A stretch of 64,000 nt of DNA from Terriglobales bacterium (lineage in GTDB: Bacteria > Acidobacteriota > Terriglobia > Terriglobales > Acidobacteriaceae). The position numbers and the translations under genes are program-made. The DNA is taken from contig DASTZZ010000033.1 of the NCBI GenBank assembly GCA_035764005.1, positions 1-64,000 on the forward strand, written 5' to 3'. The notes under the pieces are model-generated. The model did no database searches, was not told the DNA's origin, and was given only the letters and a program-made list of their open reading frames with translations. How positions within the stretch are numbered: position 1 is the first letter of the stretch; the number at the start of each line of letters is the position of its first letter. Positions 62,499-64,000 of the stretch are shown one piece after another.

Positions 62499-63254
62499 AT
62501 GGCGACGCAAATGGCAGAACTGACGACGATGGAACCGATTAGCACTCGGCCTGCAACCTCCACCATCATCAAAGTAGACGATCTGTGGAAGACCTACGAC
62601 ATGGGTTCTGAACAGCAGGTCCACGCGTTGCGCGGGGTCAACATCGACATCAAGCGCAACGAATACGTCGCCATCATGGGTCCTTCCGGTTCCGGGAAAT
62701 CGACGCTGATGAATCTGATCGGCTGTCTCGATAGTCCCAGCAAAGGGCAATACTGGCTGAACGGACACCTCGTCAGCGAGCTCGACGACGACGAGCTTGC
62801 CCGAATCAGGAATAAAGAAATCGGATTCGTCTTCCAGACCTTCAACTTGCTGGCTCGCGCGACGGCGCTGCACAACGTCGAGCTGCCGCTGATCTACAAC
62901 GGAACGCATTCGGAAGAGCGGATTCGCCGCGCGAAGGAAGCGCTGCGCAAAGTCGATCTTGAATCGCGGATGATGCACAAGCCCAACGAGCTCTCCGGAG
63001 GTCAGCGCCAGAGAGTCGCGATCGCACGCGCGCTGGTGAACAATCCTTCCATCATCCTTGCCGACGAGCCCACGGGAAACCTCGATTCCCAAACTGGAAA
63101 CGAGATCATGGCTCTTTTCGATCACCTGCACTCGCAGGGCAACACGATCGTTCTGGTCACCCATGAGCACGACATAGCCGAGTACGCGCATCGCGTAATC
63201 TACATCCGCGACGGCGTGATCGCCGACGACCGCAAGACGGGCCGTAAGGTCTAG
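62499..63254 (+). CDS. ABC transporter ATP-binding protein, MacB/LolD type
   Basis: The cytoplasmic ATPase of an ABC exporter of the MacB/LolD family. Walker [10 protein letters not shown]-loop [20 protein letters not shown] (typical MacB/LolD), signature [15 protein letters not shown], Walker [13 protein letters not shown] and the H-loop VTHEHD. The ATG at 62499 is chosen because AGGAG lies six bases upstream; 251 residues. The upstream adaptor is the natural partner. The matching FtsX-like permease is not in the window: the next gene is a heptosyltransferase. Confidence 0.9.
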   Translation: MATQMAELTTMEPISTRPATSTIIKVDDLWKTYDMGSEQQVHALRGVNIDIKRNEYVAIMGPSGSGKSTLMNLIGCLDSPSKGQYWLNGHLVSELDDDELARIRNKEIGFVFQTFNLLARATALHNVELPLIYNGTHSEERIRRAKEALRKVDLESRMMHKPNELSGGQRQRVAIARALVNNPSIILADEPTGNLDSQTGNEIMALFDHLHSQGNTIVLVTHEHDIAEYAHRVIYIRDGVIADDRKTGRKV

Positions 63255-63367
63255 CGGGTCGGTTCAGGCGGCATTCATCTCGTTCAGCTCCGAGTTCATG
63301 GCGACATAAGCTCAGTCGCTGTCGTGAGACAATGCCGGGTGCACTTCTTCGTCGGGGCTCTTTGCCA

Positions 63368-64000
63368 ATGAGAGTCCTCATTGTTCGCCTCAGCGCAATG
63401 GGCGACATTATTCATGCCATGCCGGCGGTCGCTGGACTGCGCCGCGCGTTTCCCGATCTGGAAATCGACTGGGCCATCGAAGAGCGTTGGGCGCCGCTGA
63501 TGACCTCTCTGCAGACAACTCCTTCGGCGCTCTCGCCGGAGCAACCGCTGGCCAACGTCGTACATAAAGTCCACATGCGACGCTGGCGAAAATCGCCGCT
63601 TTCTTCTTCAACGGTTTCCGAACTGCGGGAGCTGCGATCGTCGCTGCGAATGATTCACTACGATCATGTGATCGACTTGCAAGGAGCGATCCGCTCCGCT
63701 CTGGTGGCGCGAGCTACGGGCGCAAAAGTGATTGCAGGAGCAGCCGACCCGCGCGAGCTTCCCGCGCGCTGGTTCTATAACGTGAAGGCTCACACGCCGG
63801 CCAGGCACGTGGTCGATCAGGCTGCCGAGATCGTCTCAGCGGCAGTGGGCATAACCATCCCTCCCGAGCCGCCGCCATTTCCAATTTCGTCCGAAGCGGA
63901 AGGCTGGACCGATCGGCTGCTCGCCGATCTATCGCCTCGGTTCGCACTCATCAACCCTGGAGCAGGGTGGGGAGCCAAGTGCTGGCCTGCTGAGCGTTAC
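63368..64000 (+). CDS. LPS heptosyltransferase-like GT9 protein (truncated by window end)
   Basis: The first 211 codons of a glycosyltransferase family 9 protein, running to the window edge. It starts MRVLIVRLSAMGDIIHAMPAV and carries the typical DWAIEERWAPLM, YDHVIDLQGAIRSAL and LINPGAGWGAKCWPAERY segments. These enzymes add heptose to LPS inner core at the inner-membrane cytoplasmic face. The start at 63368 lacks a strong ribosome-binding site. WaaC (heptosyltransferase I) is the closest form, but the acceptor cannot be told from half a gene. Confidence 0.87.
   Translation, partial: MRVLIVRLSAMGDIIHAMPAVAGLRRAFPDLEIDWAIEERWAPLMTSLQTTPSALSPEQPLANVVHKVHMRRWRKSPLSSSTVSELRELRSSLRMIHYDHVIDLQGAIRSALVARATGAKVIAGAADPRELPARWFYNVKAHTPARHVVDQAAEIVSAAVGITIPPEPPPFPISSEAEGWTDRLLADLSPRFALINPGAGWGAKCWPAERY

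Noticed and set aside
1-64000. tRNA and rRNA genes
   Set aside because: No T-loop (GGTTCGAATCC-like) with matching acceptor stem and no rRNA-like stretch was found by eye; a covariance-model scan would be decisive.

Overview
The window looks like chromosomal DNA of an Acidobacteriota bacterium (class Terriglobia or a near relative). This rests on family content and is an inference, not a database match. Pointers are large Oar-type TonB-dependent receptors with an N-terminal carboxypeptidase-regulatory domain, a GWxTD-domain protein, an M13 peptidase with signal peptide, a CusF-SCO fusion, an mreBCD-mrdA-rodA-rng shape cluster, and many long inverted repeats between genes. It is Gram-negative type: LptE, Psd/PssA, a heptosyltransferase and outer-membrane receptors are present. 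No rRNA, tRNA, CRISPR array, phage or transposase gene was recognised.

Layout. 1-5,500: alpha/beta hydrolase, epoxyqueuosine reductase (queG), a DUF1440 membrane protein, a pseudokinase fused to a TonB-C-like domain, and rlmB overlapping an M1-like protein without zinc ligands. 7,375-18,499 (minus strand, read right to left): FecR-type protein, mreB, mreC, mreD, mrdA, rodA and an RNase E/G with a very large acidic insertion, i.e. the cell-shape cluster. 18,750-27,888: an apparent antitoxin/PIN-toxin deletion fusion, aldehyde dehydrogenase, alanine dehydrogenase, selB, a Gfo/Idh/MocA oxidoreductase, a parvulin lipoprotein and a DsbA-like lipoprotein. 28,005-32,299: a regulatory island with an NtrC-like response regulator lacking the sigma-54 loop, two unknown membrane proteins, a 49-residue secreted peptide gene, an unknown 132-residue protein and an XRE/S24-like regulator. 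Three near-identical 20-bp sites lie in the two control regions of this island.

32,586-44,684: two TonB receptors, an M13 peptidase, a membrane glycosyltransferase, folK, and a likely copper module (small CCRRGGAHHC protein, TonB receptor, CusF-SCO lipoprotein). 44,748-49,053 (minus): a tightly overlapping envelope set psd-pssA-usg-lptE-holA. 49,184-55,787: small and unknown proteins, rimI, FmdB-type zinc ribbon, a MoaD/ThiS-like carrier overlapping an Asp-box propeller protein, and DoxX-like membrane proteins. 55,848-56,781 is non-coding, with a regularly phased GTTAAC array and a palindromic element. 56,782-64,000: carboxypeptidase-regulatory beta-barrel protein, GWxTD protein, efflux adaptor and ATPase, and a truncated heptosyltransferase.

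Three themes stand out. First, several enzyme families appear as pseudo-enzymes (kinase, M1 peptidase, Asd/Usg, NtrC AAA+). Second, at least nine inverted-repeat elements sit between genes; one appears to supply the start codon and signal peptide of a copper protein. Third, the 31-32 kb island is the best candidate for an undescribed peptide and regulator system.
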